NCBI RefSeq assembly: GCF_000633255.1
Contig: NZ_AYMJ01000008.1
Location: forward strand, 1 to 64,000
From: Pseudomonas sp. H1h
GTDB lineage: Bacteria; Pseudomonadota; Gammaproteobacteria; Pseudomonadales; Pseudomonadaceae
Direction: 5' to 3'
Length of the DNA: 64,000 nt
A program made the position numbers and the translations under genes. A model generated the notes under the pieces. It had not been told where the DNA came from and made no database searches. It worked only from the letters and a program-made list of their open reading frames with translations. Positions 27,003 to 34,338 of this stretch are shown piece after piece. Every line of letters begins with the position of its first letter. Position 1 is the first letter of the stretch.

Positions 27003-28577
27003 ATGTCAGCGGTACAGGGTCATTGGCGCGAAGTATCCGAGCAAAGTTTGCCGGCGGCAACTTTTTTAAATCCAGCCATCAGAACTTCCAGTCAAGTGTT
27101 GATCATCGTCGAACGCAAGGAAGACTGGGCCTCATACTTTCCTAGCGAGGACATCGTCACCGCGCAGGAATACCTTGAGCAAACCCGTGACAGTGAGCCG
27201 GGCAAGCGCGTGCAGGTGATCAATCTGTGCCGCAGTTACAAGTACCTGGGGCACGGTTACTATTGCTCGTTGCTGGCGGAAGCCCGTGGGCACAAGGTGA
27301 TTCCCTCAGTACGCACCATCAGCGAACTGACCAGAAAATCACTGTACGGACTGGCGTTGGATGACCTGGATAAAACCCTGGAAAAAGCCCTCAGTCATCA
27401 TCTGTACAGTGATACCGAAGGTTTCACCCTGACACTTTATTTCGGCAAGACGCATATCGAACCGCTGCAGGATCTGGCCCGTCAGTTGTTTGAAGTGTTC
27501 CCGTGTCCGATTCTGTTAGTTGAGTTTCGTCGAACTAACGGTTGGCACATCGAAGGCATAAAATCTGGCGCCTTGCACAAGTTGCGTGACGATCAGGAAG
27601 ATCAGTTCGCCAATGCACTGGACGGTTTCAGCCGTAAAGTCTGGCGGGTGCCGCGCTCGCCACAGGTAGCGCGTTATGACCTGGCGATCCTGCACGATCC
27701 GCAGGAAGCGCTGCCGCCGTCAAACCCCAAGGCACTGGAGAATTTCGTGCGAGTCGGCAAGCGCATGGGCATCGACGTCGAGCTGATCGAGCGCAAGGAC
27801 TATGCGCGGCTCGCCGAGTACGACGGCCTGCTGATTCGCGAGACCACCAGCGTCGACAACCACACCTACCGCTTCGCCAAGAAGGCTGAAAGCGAAGGGC
27901 TGGTGGTGATGGACGATCCGACGTCGATTCTGCGCTGTACCAACAAGGTTTATCTGACTGACCTGCTCAACAGCCATCAACTGGGCATGCCTGCCACCGA
28001 AATCCTCTACAAGGAACGACCGGAAGATTTCGAACGGGTCGGCGAGCGCCTCGGCTTTCCGCTGGTGCTGAAGATTCCCGACGGCTGTTTTTCCCGTGGG
28101 GTGATCAAGGTTGAAAGCCAGCAGGCGCTGCTTGAGGCCACCGCTGAACTGTTTGAACACTCGGTGTTGCTGCTGGCCCAGGAGTTTTTCTACACCGAGT
28201 ACGACTGGCGCGTCGGCGTGCTTAACCGCAAGCCGATCTTTGCCTGCCAATACTTCATGTCCAAGGGCCACTGGCAAATCTACAACCACAAGGCGAAGGG
28301 CCAGGACATCAACGGCGAGTGCCGCACTATGGCCGTTCACGAAGCGCCGCGCGCGGTGGTGGAGTTGGCGGTGAAGACCGCGAACCTGATTGGCGACGGC
28401 CTCTACGGCGTGGATCTCAAACAGGCTGGCGACAAGGTGGTGGTGATCGAGGTCAACGACAACCCGAACCTCGACGCCGGCATCGAAGACGCTTATTTGC
28501 AGGACGATCTGTATTCACTGGTACTGGAAGAGTTTGTGCGACGGCTGGAGCTCAAACGTCGCGGCCAGGCCTGGTGA
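27003..28577 (+). CDS. RLAN-domain RimK-like ATP-grasp ligase
   Basis: 524 residues. The N-terminal half carries the RimK-like ATP-grasp N-terminal (RLAN) domain, with the tell-tale VINLCRSYKYLGHGYYCSLLAEARGHKVIPS. The C-terminal half (about 215-515) is a RimK-type ATP-grasp domain with FPLVLKIPDGCFSRGV and VVVIEVNDNPNLDAGIED. Such enzymes ligate amino acids or peptides through acyl phosphates. The ATG at 27003 is chosen because the upstream start adds only ten unrelated residues. The CorA-like gene begins seven bases after its stop. The acceptor is unknown. Confidence 0.88.
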   Translation: MSAVQGHWREVSEQSLPAATFLNPAIRTSSQVLIIVERKEDWASYFPSEDIVTAQEYLEQTRDSEPGKRVQVINLCRSYKYLGHGYYCSLLAEARGHKVIPSVRTISELTRKSLYGLALDDLDKTLEKALSHHLYSDTEGFTLTLYFGKTHIEPLQDLARQLFEVFPCPILLVEFRRTNGWHIEGIKSGALHKLRDDQEDQFANALDGFSRKVWRVPRSPQVARYDLAILHDPQEALPPSNPKALENFVRVGKRMGIDVELIERKDYARLAEYDGLLIRETTSVDNHTYRFAKKAESEGLVVMDDPTSILRCTNKVYLTDLLNSHQLGMPATEILYKERPEDFERVGERLGFPLVLKIPDGCFSRGVIKVESQQALLEATAELFEHSVLLLAQEFFYTEYDWRVGVLNRKPIFACQYFMSKGHWQIYNHKAKGQDINGECRTMAVHEAPRAVVELAVKTANLIGDGLYGVDLKQAGDKVVVIEVNDNPNLDAGIEDAYLQDDLYSLVLEEFVRRLELKRRGQAW

Positions 28578-28584
28578 AGCGCCG

Positions 28585-29508
28585 ATGATCAGCAGTTTTG
28601 CATTGAGTCATGGCGCGTTGCAGCGGGTCGAGCGGCTGGACGCCGAGGTGATGCTGTTCAGTCAGCCCGATGCTGCCGAGCGCGACTTGCTCCACAGTCA
28701 CTACAAGGTCGATGAACACGCGCTGGCCTCGGCGCTGGACCCGGATGAAGTCTCGCGAATCGAGTTTCACCCCGATCACTTGTTCCTGATCTGGAAACGC
28801 CCGGAAAACTATTCCGGCGGTGGCAGCCTGGCATTTGAAGTGTCGTCCTGCGGCTTGCTGTTCTCACCTGGGCAACTGCTGGTAATCGCCACCGACGACA
28901 CGCCGCTGCACGGCATCGGCACGCGCCAGCCGCTCAACGCGCCGCTGGATGTGTTGCTCGATTTGCTGTTCAACAACATTCACCACTACCTCGGCCATCT
29001 GAAGGTAATCAAACTGGTGGCCCGTGAACTTCAACAGAAGTTCAACGCCTCGATGCAGAACCAGCATCTGGTGCAGATGTTCAATCTCAGCGAAAGCCTG
29101 ATCTATTACATCAACGCCCTGCACAGCAACGGCGCGGTGCTGACGCGGCTGCGTAATCATGCCGACAAACAGCATTTCGGTAGCGAGGCGATCGGGCTGA
29201 TCGACGACCTGATCATCGAAAACAACCAGTGCTACAAGCAGGCAGAGATCTACTCCACGGTGTTTTCCGGGCTGATCGATGCGCGTGGCAACCTGATGAA
29301 CAACAGCATGAACAACCTGCTGCGCAAACTGACGTTGATCAATGTGGTGTTTCTACCGTTGAACCTGATTGCGAGCATTGGCGGGATGTCGGAGTTCAGC
29401 ATGATGACGGCAGGCACGCCGTGGTGGATTTCGTACCCGGTGTTTCTGCTGGTGATGTTGTTGGGGGCAGGGGGGATGTTGTTTGGGCTGCGGCGGTTGG
29501 CCAAGTGA
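28585..29508 (+). CDS. CorA/ZntB-like divalent cation channel
   Basis: 307 residues: a soluble N-terminal alpha/beta region, a long helical bundle (about 130-245) and two C-terminal membrane helices. The pore-entrance motif, normally GMN in CorA, reads GGMSEFSMM, so Asn is replaced by Ser. Expected to be a pentameric inner-membrane cation transporter of the MIT family. It follows the ATP-grasp gene by seven bases and is surely co-transcribed. A REP pair follows. Confidence 0.88.
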   Translation: MISSFALSHGALQRVERLDAEVMLFSQPDAAERDLLHSHYKVDEHALASALDPDEVSRIEFHPDHLFLIWKRPENYSGGGSLAFEVSSCGLLFSPGQLLVIATDDTPLHGIGTRQPLNAPLDVLLDLLFNNIHHYLGHLKVIKLVARELQQKFNASMQNQHLVQMFNLSESLIYYINALHSNGAVLTRLRNHADKQHFGSEAIGLIDDLIIENNQCYKQAEIYSTVFSGLIDARGNLMNNSMNNLLRKLTLINVVFLPLNLIASIGGMSEFSMMTAGTPWWISYPVFLLVMLLGAGGMLFGLRRLAK

Positions 29509-29531
29509 TTGATCGGTGCCTGAGCTGACGC

Positions 29532-29609
29532 CTTCGCGAGCAAGCCCGCTCCCACATTGGATCTGAGTCTGACGCATAACCCCTGTGGGAGCGGGCTTGC
29601 TCGCGAAAG
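29532..29609. repeat. REP pair (outward order)
   Basis: An inverted CGGGCTTG unit followed by a direct one, separated by about 30 bases, lies between convergent corA-like and DUF2834 genes. Confidence 0.88.
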
Positions 29610-29636
29610 CTATTTCAGCAGCACTGGAGCTCGGGA

Positions 29637-29972
29637 TCAGCTCGCTGGATCCGCCACAACCACCTTCCTGCGCTCCCGAACCCCACGCACCACCAGATAC
29701 AACAACGGCCCAACCGACACAAACACCGCCGTCAGCAGCAAATACGGCACCACCGACCACACAGACATCCCCCGCGCCCGCGCATCCTTGACCATCCACA
29801 CCCCGGCCAGCGTCGCCAGCAAATACAGATCAATCACCACCTGCGCGGTATCCGGACGCGACATCAGACTGATGCCGAAGTCGATCAACGACTGTTCAGC
29901 CTGGAGCATCACCGACACGGTGTAGCCAGTAAACGCAATCAACGCAGTGAGGGGCAGGGCGACAGACATCAT
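29637..29972 (-). CDS. Small membrane protein (DUF2834-like)
   Basis: 111 residues with about three hydrophobic helices ([66 protein letters not shown]), consistent with a DUF2834-type membrane protein. Two consecutive ATGs (29972, 29969) follow AAGGA. The open frame extends to 30119, but that part runs antisense through the ilvA leader region and is not coding. Function unknown. Confidence 0.78.
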   Translation of the reverse strand: MMSVALPLTALIAFTGYTVSVMLQAEQSLIDFGISLMSRPDTAQVVIDLYLLATLAGVWMVKDARARGMSVWSVVPYLLLTAVFVSVGPLLYLVVRGVRERRKVVVADPAS

Positions 29973-30035
29973 GCATTCCTTCCTTGGGGTGATGAGCAGA
30001 ATCGCCAGCCTATAGCGCCGGCGCCAAATAAGCCA

Positions 30036-30063
30036 TTGACGCGCGCACCGCCGTCGGGCTAAT
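30036..30063 (+). promoter_or_regulatory. Weak candidate promoter for the ilvA leader
   Basis: TTGACG (30036-30041) and GCTAAT (30058-30063) are 16 bases apart. They resemble a sigma-70 promoter, but transcription would then start only a few bases before the leader-peptide ATG, so the true promoter may lie further upstream. Confidence 0.3.
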
Positions 30064-30072
30064 TTCAGGCCC

Positions 30073-30138
30073 ATGACTTCCACCGTATTGCGCTGCCAGC
30101 CAAGCATTATTACCGCCATTCCTCATTTGGCGGGCTAG
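30073..30138 (+). CDS. Candidate leader peptide of the ilvA attenuator
   Basis: A 21-codon frame starts ATG at 30073 and stops TAG at 30136-30138. It encodes [11 protein letters not shown] followed by [10 protein letters not shown], so three of five consecutive codons (30106-30120) are Ile ATT, with Thr, Val and Leu codons earlier. It lies directly upstream of the mutually exclusive RNA stems and the threonine dehydratase gene. CAGG precedes the ATG at short distance. The codon content is what an isoleucine-sensing attenuator needs. Confidence 0.7.
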   Translation: MTSTVLRCQPSIITAIPHLAG

Positions 30139-30180
30139 CTCACGACTGCAGCACCCAACCCGCCCTAGAGGCGGGTTTTT
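30113..30180 (+). promoter_or_regulatory. Transcription attenuator in front of threonine dehydratase
   Basis: Four segments can pair in alternative ways. Segment 1 CCGCCA (30113-30118) pairs with segment 2 TGGCGG (30128-30133). Segment 2 GGCGGG (30129-30134) can instead pair with segment 3 CCCGCC (30159-30164). Segment 3 pairs with segment 4 GGCGGG (30170-30175) to form the terminator. A ribosome stalled on the Ile codons covers segment 1, leaving 2:3 as antiterminator. This is the classical arrangement. Confidence 0.7.
30157..30180 (+). terminator. Intrinsic terminator of the ilvA leader
   Basis: AACCCGCC and GGCGGGTT form an 8-bp stem with loop CTAGA, followed by a T-run. It lies 45 bases upstream of the threonine dehydratase ATG, so it can only act on transcripts entering that gene. 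Confidence 0.85.
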
Positions 30181-30224
30181 ACTTTCTGTCTCCGGGGTTC
30201 TGATCAAAACGTCAGGAGACGACC

Positions 30225-31238
30225 ATGCCGCACAGCCCCGACCAGCAAGCCCTGCTTGAGCAGTATGTGAAAAAAATCTTGGCCGCGCCGGTCTACGACA
30301 TTGCCGTGCGCACGCCGTTACAGGCGGCGCCCGCACTGTCCGAGGCGCTGGGCAATCGGATCCTGCTCAAGCGCGAAGACCTGCAACCGACGTTTTCCTT
30401 CAAGATCCGTGGTGCCTACAACAGACTGGTCCAGTTGAGCGATGCGCAGAAAGCACGCGGGGTGATCACCGCCTCGGCGGGCAATCATGCGCAGGGCGTG
30501 GCGCTGGCGGCGCGGGAATTGGGGATCGCGGCGACCATCGTCATGCCCTCGACCACACCCGAACTCAAGGTGCTTGGGGTGCGAAGTCGTGGTGCCGATG
30601 CGCTGCTGCACGGCGAGAGTTTTCCGTTTGCCCTGGCCCATGCGCTGCAACTGGCCGAGCAGACCGGGCGCACCTTTGTCTCGCCGTTCGACGACCCGGA
30701 CGTGATCGCCGGCCAGGGCACGGTGGCCATGGAAATCCTGCGTCAGCATCAGGGGCCGCTGGACGCGATCTTCGTTCCGGTCGGTGGCGGCGGCCTGATC
30801 GCCGGCATCGCGGCGTACGTCAAATACCTGCGGCCGGAGGTGCGCATCATTGGTGTCGAGTCGGAGCACTCGGCCTGCCTGAAGGCGGCGCTGCAAGCGG
30901 ATGAACGGGTGGTGTTGCCCAGTGTCGGGACCTTCGCCGATGGTGTGGCGGTGGCGCAGATCGGTGCTTATGGTTTTGAAGTTTGCCGGTTTTGCGTGGA
31001 CGAGGTGGTGACCGTCAGCAACGACGACCTCTGCGCGGCGATCAAGAACATCTACGATGATACCCGCTCGATCACCGAGCCTTCCGGCGCACTGGCGGTG
31101 GCCGGAATCAAACAGTACGTGGCCCGCAGTGGTGTTCGCGAACAGACTTTCGTCGCGATCGACTCCGGCGCCAACATCAACTTCGACAGCCTGCGCCACG
31201 TCGCCGAGCGCGCCGCGGTGTGCGGCGCCCCGGCGTGA
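30225..31238 (+). CDS. ilvA: Threonine dehydratase, catalytic domain only
   Basis: 337 residues of the fold-type II PLP family. The PLP lysine is in FSFKIRGAYN; the phosphate/substrate loops are TASAGNHAQG and PVGGGGLIAG. The protein converts threonine to 2-oxobutyrate, the first step to isoleucine. It ends at SGANINFDSLRHVAER, where long IlvA proteins go on into their regulatory ACT-like domains, so this is the short form without feedback domain. CAGGAG precedes the ATG. A leader peptide and attenuator lie upstream. A hydroxyaspartate or serine dehydratase role is possible, but the Ile-rich leader favours isoleucine synthesis. Confidence 0.85.
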   Translation: MPHSPDQQALLEQYVKKILAAPVYDIAVRTPLQAAPALSEALGNRILLKREDLQPTFSFKIRGAYNRLVQLSDAQKARGVITASAGNHAQGVALAARELGIAATIVMPSTTPELKVLGVRSRGADALLHGESFPFALAHALQLAEQTGRTFVSPFDDPDVIAGQGTVAMEILRQHQGPLDAIFVPVGGGGLIAGIAAYVKYLRPEVRIIGVESEHSACLKAALQADERVVLPSVGTFADGVAVAQIGAYGFEVCRFCVDEVVTVSNDDLCAAIKNIYDDTRSITEPSGALAVAGIKQYVARSGVREQTFVAIDSGANINFDSLRHVAERAAVCGAPA

Positions 31239-31244
31239 TAGCGG

Positions 31245-31550
31245 CTACGGCAGCAGTGGGCGCAGGAAACTGCGCTCGTAGCTGATGATGAACTTCTTCT
31301 GCACCAGTGATTCCACCAGCGCCGTACTTTCCGGGTCGGTCAGCGCGATGTGCCGGTAGCTTTCGTAATCGGCCAGCGATGGAAAGCTGAACAGGCAATA
31401 AGCGATGTTGCTCGCGCCCTCGGAGGGCAGGAAATAGCCGTGATGAGTGCCGCCCAACCGCTCGACGATGCCCAGCCAGGCCTTGGCGTAGGCCTCGAAT
31501 TCGGTCAGTTGGTATGGATCGATCACGTATCGCACATGGCAGGTAATCAC
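31245..31550 (-). CDS. NIPSNAP family protein
   Basis: 101 residues with the NIPSNAP dimeric alpha/beta-barrel pattern: MITCHVRYVIDPYQLTEFEAYAKAWLGIVERLGG at the start (strand-helix), GYFLP and AYCLFSFPSLADYESYR in the middle. Members are small proteins of uncertain function. It lies convergent with ilvA, six bases from its stop. Confidence 0.88.
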   Translation of the reverse strand: MITCHVRYVIDPYQLTEFEAYAKAWLGIVERLGGTHHGYFLPSEGASNIAYCLFSFPSLADYESYRHIALTDPESTALVESLVQKKFIISYERSFLRPLLP

Positions 31551-31571
31551 GTTTGAAGCTCCTTGTTCAGG

Positions 31572-32057
31572 TCATTGCGCGATGGCAGTGCCGACCTTGT
31601 CCGACGCCGACCAGATGCGGTAGCGCACCTCGACATCCTTCGGGGCGTAAATCACCAGTGGCAGCTTGCTGTTGTAACGCAGCATGAAGCCGTCACCGAC
31701 CACCGGGACAAAGGCGCGCTTCTTCTGGCTGCCGGGCAGGCAGGCCATCAGAGTGCTCATCGGGCCGATGACTTTCTCCAGGCGGTAGAACGGGTAACCC
31801 CAGCCTTCGAGGTTTTTTTCGTCCAGAGCACCGCCCAGACGCTGGCGATTGCAGTCGACTTCCAGGGTCTTGCCGGCGAGCACTTCGACCTGGAGGTTTT
31901 CTTCCTGATCCTGCTTGGGCAAGTAGATAACCTGACGGGTAAAGCCGTTTTCCGCCTTGGGATACGGCGCGACGTCTTCGAGCTTGGCCGCGTGGGCGAG
32001 GGTGGACAGGCCGGCTACGAACAGACCGATTGTCGCGCTAGCGCGTAAAGAACCCAT
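31572..32057 (-). CDS. eco: Ecotin, periplasmic serine-protease inhibitor
   Basis: 161 residues. Signal peptide to AHA (about residue 23), then the ecotin domain beginning [24 protein letters not shown]. The reactive-site loop lies around [11 protein letters not shown], where Met is the likely P1 residue and the Cys pairs with the Cys in [10 protein letters not shown]. Ecotin blocks trypsin-like and elastase-like proteases at the cell surface, including host enzymes. The ATG at 32057 follows GGAGG; the open frame upstream has no similarity. Confidence 0.94.
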   Translation of the reverse strand: MGSLRASATIGLFVAGLSTLAHAAKLEDVAPYPKAENGFTRQVIYLPKQDQEENLQVEVLAGKTLEVDCNRQRLGGALDEKNLEGWGYPFYRLEKVIGPMSTLMACLPGSQKKRAFVPVVGDGFMLRYNSKLPLVIYAPKDVEVRYRIWSASDKVGTAIAQ

Positions 32058-32134
32058 GGAAGCCTCCTGGCGGGTGTAGGGTGGATGACGGGCATTCTCA
32101 CTGTCATCAGCGGTGAATGCAAACCGGCGTCGAC

Positions 32135-32178
32135 TTGCAAATTGCAGTGCCGAAGTGGGCCTGTCTTGCATTTTGCAA
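32135..32178. promoter_or_regulatory. Two dyad sites upstream of eco
   Basis: TTGCAAATTGCAG (32135-32147) and TTGCATTTTGCAA (32166-32178) both fit TTGCA-N3-TGCAR. Their centres are 31 bp apart, three helical turns. They sit 78-121 bp upstream of the ecotin start and look like a tandem operator. The regulator is unknown. Confidence 0.45.
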
Positions 32179-32427
32179 CTGGCTAACTAATGGCCACGGC
32201 GCCAAGTGCTTGATTTATAGAGGGTCAAAATGACCCGATGAAAGGCATGCTTTATGCGTCTATTTGGTGCGGCGCACCGGGTTCGGGCGCCTACACTCCA
32301 AGAGGCATTTCGCAGTACAACCGTTTGCCGCACCAGGGAATCAGCGGGGACACACCCGTGCAGGCGCAGCAAAAGCGGTCAACGTGAAGAGTTGATTGGC
32401 AGTTTCATCAATAAGGAGAGGTTCACC

Positions 32428-32697
32428 ATGTTTCTGTCTGCCTTGGAACTACGCAATATCATTGAAAGCAGTTTTTTGCCTAAACGCTGCCAGTGCACGC
32501 TGTCGCCAGACTTGTCGATGACCGTTAAGGTATTCGGCGATCACCAGACTGACCAGGTTGATCTACATGTCAGCGGTATCGACGCCAGCCATTTGAATGG
32601 CTGTCGCGAAATCAATGAGTTGATCGCCGGGTTGCGCTCGGATCTGACCAAACAGACCACGAGCACGCATTACAGCCCTCGATCCAGAGCGGTTTAA
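32428..32697 (+). CDS. DUF1652 protein
   Basis: 89 residues with the pattern of Pseudomonas DUF1652 proteins: LELRNIIESSFLPKRCQCTLSPDLSMTVKV followed by INELIAGLRSDL. Function unknown. AAGGAGAG gives a strong ribosome-binding site. Its stop TAA overlaps the stop of the convergent membrane protein gene. Confidence 0.88.
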   Translation: MFLSALELRNIIESSFLPKRCQCTLSPDLSMTVKVFGDHQTDQVDLHVSGIDASHLNGCREINELIAGLRSDLTKQTTSTHYSPRSRAV

Positions 32698-33092
32698 CTC
32701 ACCGTTTCACCCAGTTCGACCGTCACGCGCCGGGCCTGCACAAAGCCAAGGCCCAGCGCGAACTCGACCAGCACCGCGAGCAGAATCCCGGGGCCGGCAT
32801 GGCCGTTTAGCCATTCGCCGAAACCCAGCACCGCCAAACCAAAACAACCGACGATAAACCCGTTGCTCAGGGCGTTGCGCCCCAGCGACGGCGGCGCGTT
32901 GCGCACCAGATAGAACATCACCCCCAACGCTGCAAACAGCACCGCACTGCGCCGCGCAACAAACCCGGCAGCGCTCGAATACTCAATGCTCCAGATCGCC
33001 AGCAACACCTCCGGGAAAAAGCCCCAGGCCAGCGCCAGTACAAAACACAACGAAGAAGTGATGATCGACAACGTGCGAAACGACAACTGCAT
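32694..33092 (-). CDS. Four-helix small membrane protein
   Basis: 132 residues with four predicted membrane helices (LSIITSSLCFVLALAWGF; FVARRSAVLFAALGVMFYLV; GFIVGCFGLAVLGFGEWL; ILLAVLVEFALGLGFV). No family is recognised with certainty. The ATG at 33092 is chosen over 33167 because hydrophobic sequence begins there. It is separated from the DUF2790 gene upstream by about 90 bp. Confidence 0.8.
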   Translation of the reverse strand: MQLSFRTLSIITSSLCFVLALAWGFFPEVLLAIWSIEYSSAAGFVARRSAVLFAALGVMFYLVRNAPPSLGRNALSNGFIVGCFGLAVLGFGEWLNGHAGPGILLAVLVEFALGLGFVQARRVTVELGETVS

Positions 33093-33181
33093 GGCGAGTC
33101 CCTGCGGCAGTGAGGAGAGGCCCGAGCATAACCCGCGAACCCTCCAGCGCCTACCGCAAAGCGGCAAATCAGAGCCTTCTG

Positions 33182-33451
33182 TCAGTTCTGGTCGCTACAG
33201 GCATCAGACATTTTCCGGTAGGTGATTTCCTCGGGCTTACCGGCATTGTCGATGTATTTCATGTCAGCGGTGATGACCTTGCACTGGGAAGTCTGCGGCT
33301 CGGTCATCGAGATCACTTTGCTGACGTGCAGCGGCATGCCGTATTCGTAAGGCACAACCTTGGTGTTGGCGGACGTGTCATTGGCCTGGGCCAGCCCGGC
33401 AAACGCGGTGCAGGCGAGGGCTGTGGTGAGCAGGAACGGACGAATGTTCAT
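33182..33451 (-). CDS. Secreted DUF2790 protein
   Basis: 89 residues: signal peptide MNIRPFLLTTALACTAFAGLAQA, then the DUF2790 core VVPYEYGMPLHVSKVISMTEPQ...CKVITADMKYIDNAGKPEEITYRKMSDAC with two Cys likely disulphide-bonded in the periplasm. Small DUF2790 proteins are abundant in Pseudomonas and often respond to stress; function is unknown. The ATG is 33451. Confidence 0.9.
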   Translation of the reverse strand: MNIRPFLLTTALACTAFAGLAQANDTSANTKVVPYEYGMPLHVSKVISMTEPQTSQCKVITADMKYIDNAGKPEEITYRKMSDACSDQN

Positions 33452-33701
33452 AATGGACTCCGGTGCGACGGAAATTGAGTTCGGCGGATTGCCAGCCAAA
33501 CGTGCCGCACTCGGCGTCAGCCTGTGGCTGAGGGTGTGCGGTTCAGTAGAGTTTTTGACCGCGGCGTTAAGCGATGGTTAACCGGGCTGAACGCCGGCTG
33601 TCTGGGCGGGGATTGTTTCGTGGGGGAGTCTCGGCGGATTCCTACAAGGGTGGATGCCTTGTCTGCTTTCGGGGGCTGGAGTGGGGCGGTTATGGTTTGG
33701 C

Positions 33702-33930
33702 GTCGCTGCAAAATCAGCGACTTAGGTTTGGTCACCTAAAATAACAGCCCTCACAAGTGTGCCATTATTCGCTCCGTGGACATCTATGTCCTCGAAGTGC
33801 ATTGCAGTGGCGGCTGTGTGCAGGGTCGCCTTCGGGCGTGCTGAGTTGGGTTGTTCTCGGTTGACCAAACCTGCGCACAGTCCGCCTCCCCATCGTTTGG
33901 TCACGGTGTCGGCGGTTACTTACAACCTAA
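33702..33930 (+). ncRNA. Structured leader module with competing stems
   Basis: A run of nested inverted repeats precedes the small gene at 33944. Hairpins: GTCGCTG/CAGCGAC (33702-33721), TTAGGT/ACCTAA (33722-33739), CGCC-TTCG-GGCG (33827-33838). A long stem joins GGCTGTGTGCAG (33812-33823) to CTGCGCACAGTCC (33871-33883). GACCAAACC (33863-33871) can pair either with GGTTTGGTC (33725-33733) or with GTTTGGTC (33895-33902), so two folds exclude each other. It could be a regulatory RNA or a dispersed leader repeat. The adjoining stretch 33452-33701 shows no other feature. Confidence 0.45.
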
Positions 33931-33943
33931 TCGAGTAACTCCA

Positions 33944-34240
33944 ATGCCAATCCTGAAATTAAGCTCCGCCCGCTACCTCCCGCTCAACAGCGGCGTCACC
34001 GACAGCGCACCGCTGGTCATCGACACCCAAGCCAACCCGAAAGACCTCTTCGAAGCCGCCGTGCAACGCATCCGCGCCGCTGCCGACCTGCTCGAAACCC
34101 TGCACTGCCTGTGCTTCAAACACGCCGACGTCCAGGACATTCCCCACATCACACATGCGCTGTACCTGCTGACGCAGGATGGCAGCGATTTGCTTCAGGT
34201 TGCGCAGCAGAAAATGCTGAACTGGCAGGCGCCGGTTTGA
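33944..34240 (+). CDS. Small conserved Pseudomonas protein (DUF3077-like)
   Basis: 98 residues. A short N-terminal part is followed by helical sequence DLFEAAVQRIRAAADLLETLH and ITHALYLLTQDGSDLLQVAQQKM, resembling small Pseudomonas proteins of the DUF3077 type. No signal peptide. The frame stays open 90 bases upstream, but that stretch is part of the structured leader. The ATG at 33944 gives MPILKLSS. Function unknown. A strong terminator follows. Confidence 0.65.
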   Translation: MPILKLSSARYLPLNSGVTDSAPLVIDTQANPKDLFEAAVQRIRAAADLLETLHCLCFKHADVQDIPHITHALYLLTQDGSDLLQVAQQKMLNWQAPV

Positions 34241-34250
34241 TGCTGTAAGT

Positions 34251-34300
34251 AAAAAGCGGAAGGAGTGAGGCATCAATGCACTTCACTCTTTCCGCTTTTT
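34251..34300. terminator. Strong bidirectional terminator
   Basis: AAAAAGCGGAAGGAGTGA and TCACTCTTTCCGCTTTTT pair over 18 bp with one G-T, around a loop of about 14 bases. It separates the small gene at 33944 from the convergent T6SS island. Confidence 0.88.
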
Positions 34301-34338
34301 CTATACGCGACTTCCGAATTCCGTGGGAAAACTTCGAA

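Noticed and set aside
29973..30119. N-terminal extension of the DUF2834-like gene
   Set aside because: It would run antisense through the ilvA leader peptide and lacks similarity; the ATG at 29972 has a good AAGGA.
33524..33739. 71-codon plus-strand frame before the small gene at 33944
   Set aside because: It runs into the hairpins of the structured leader, has no convincing start signal and its translation shows no feature.
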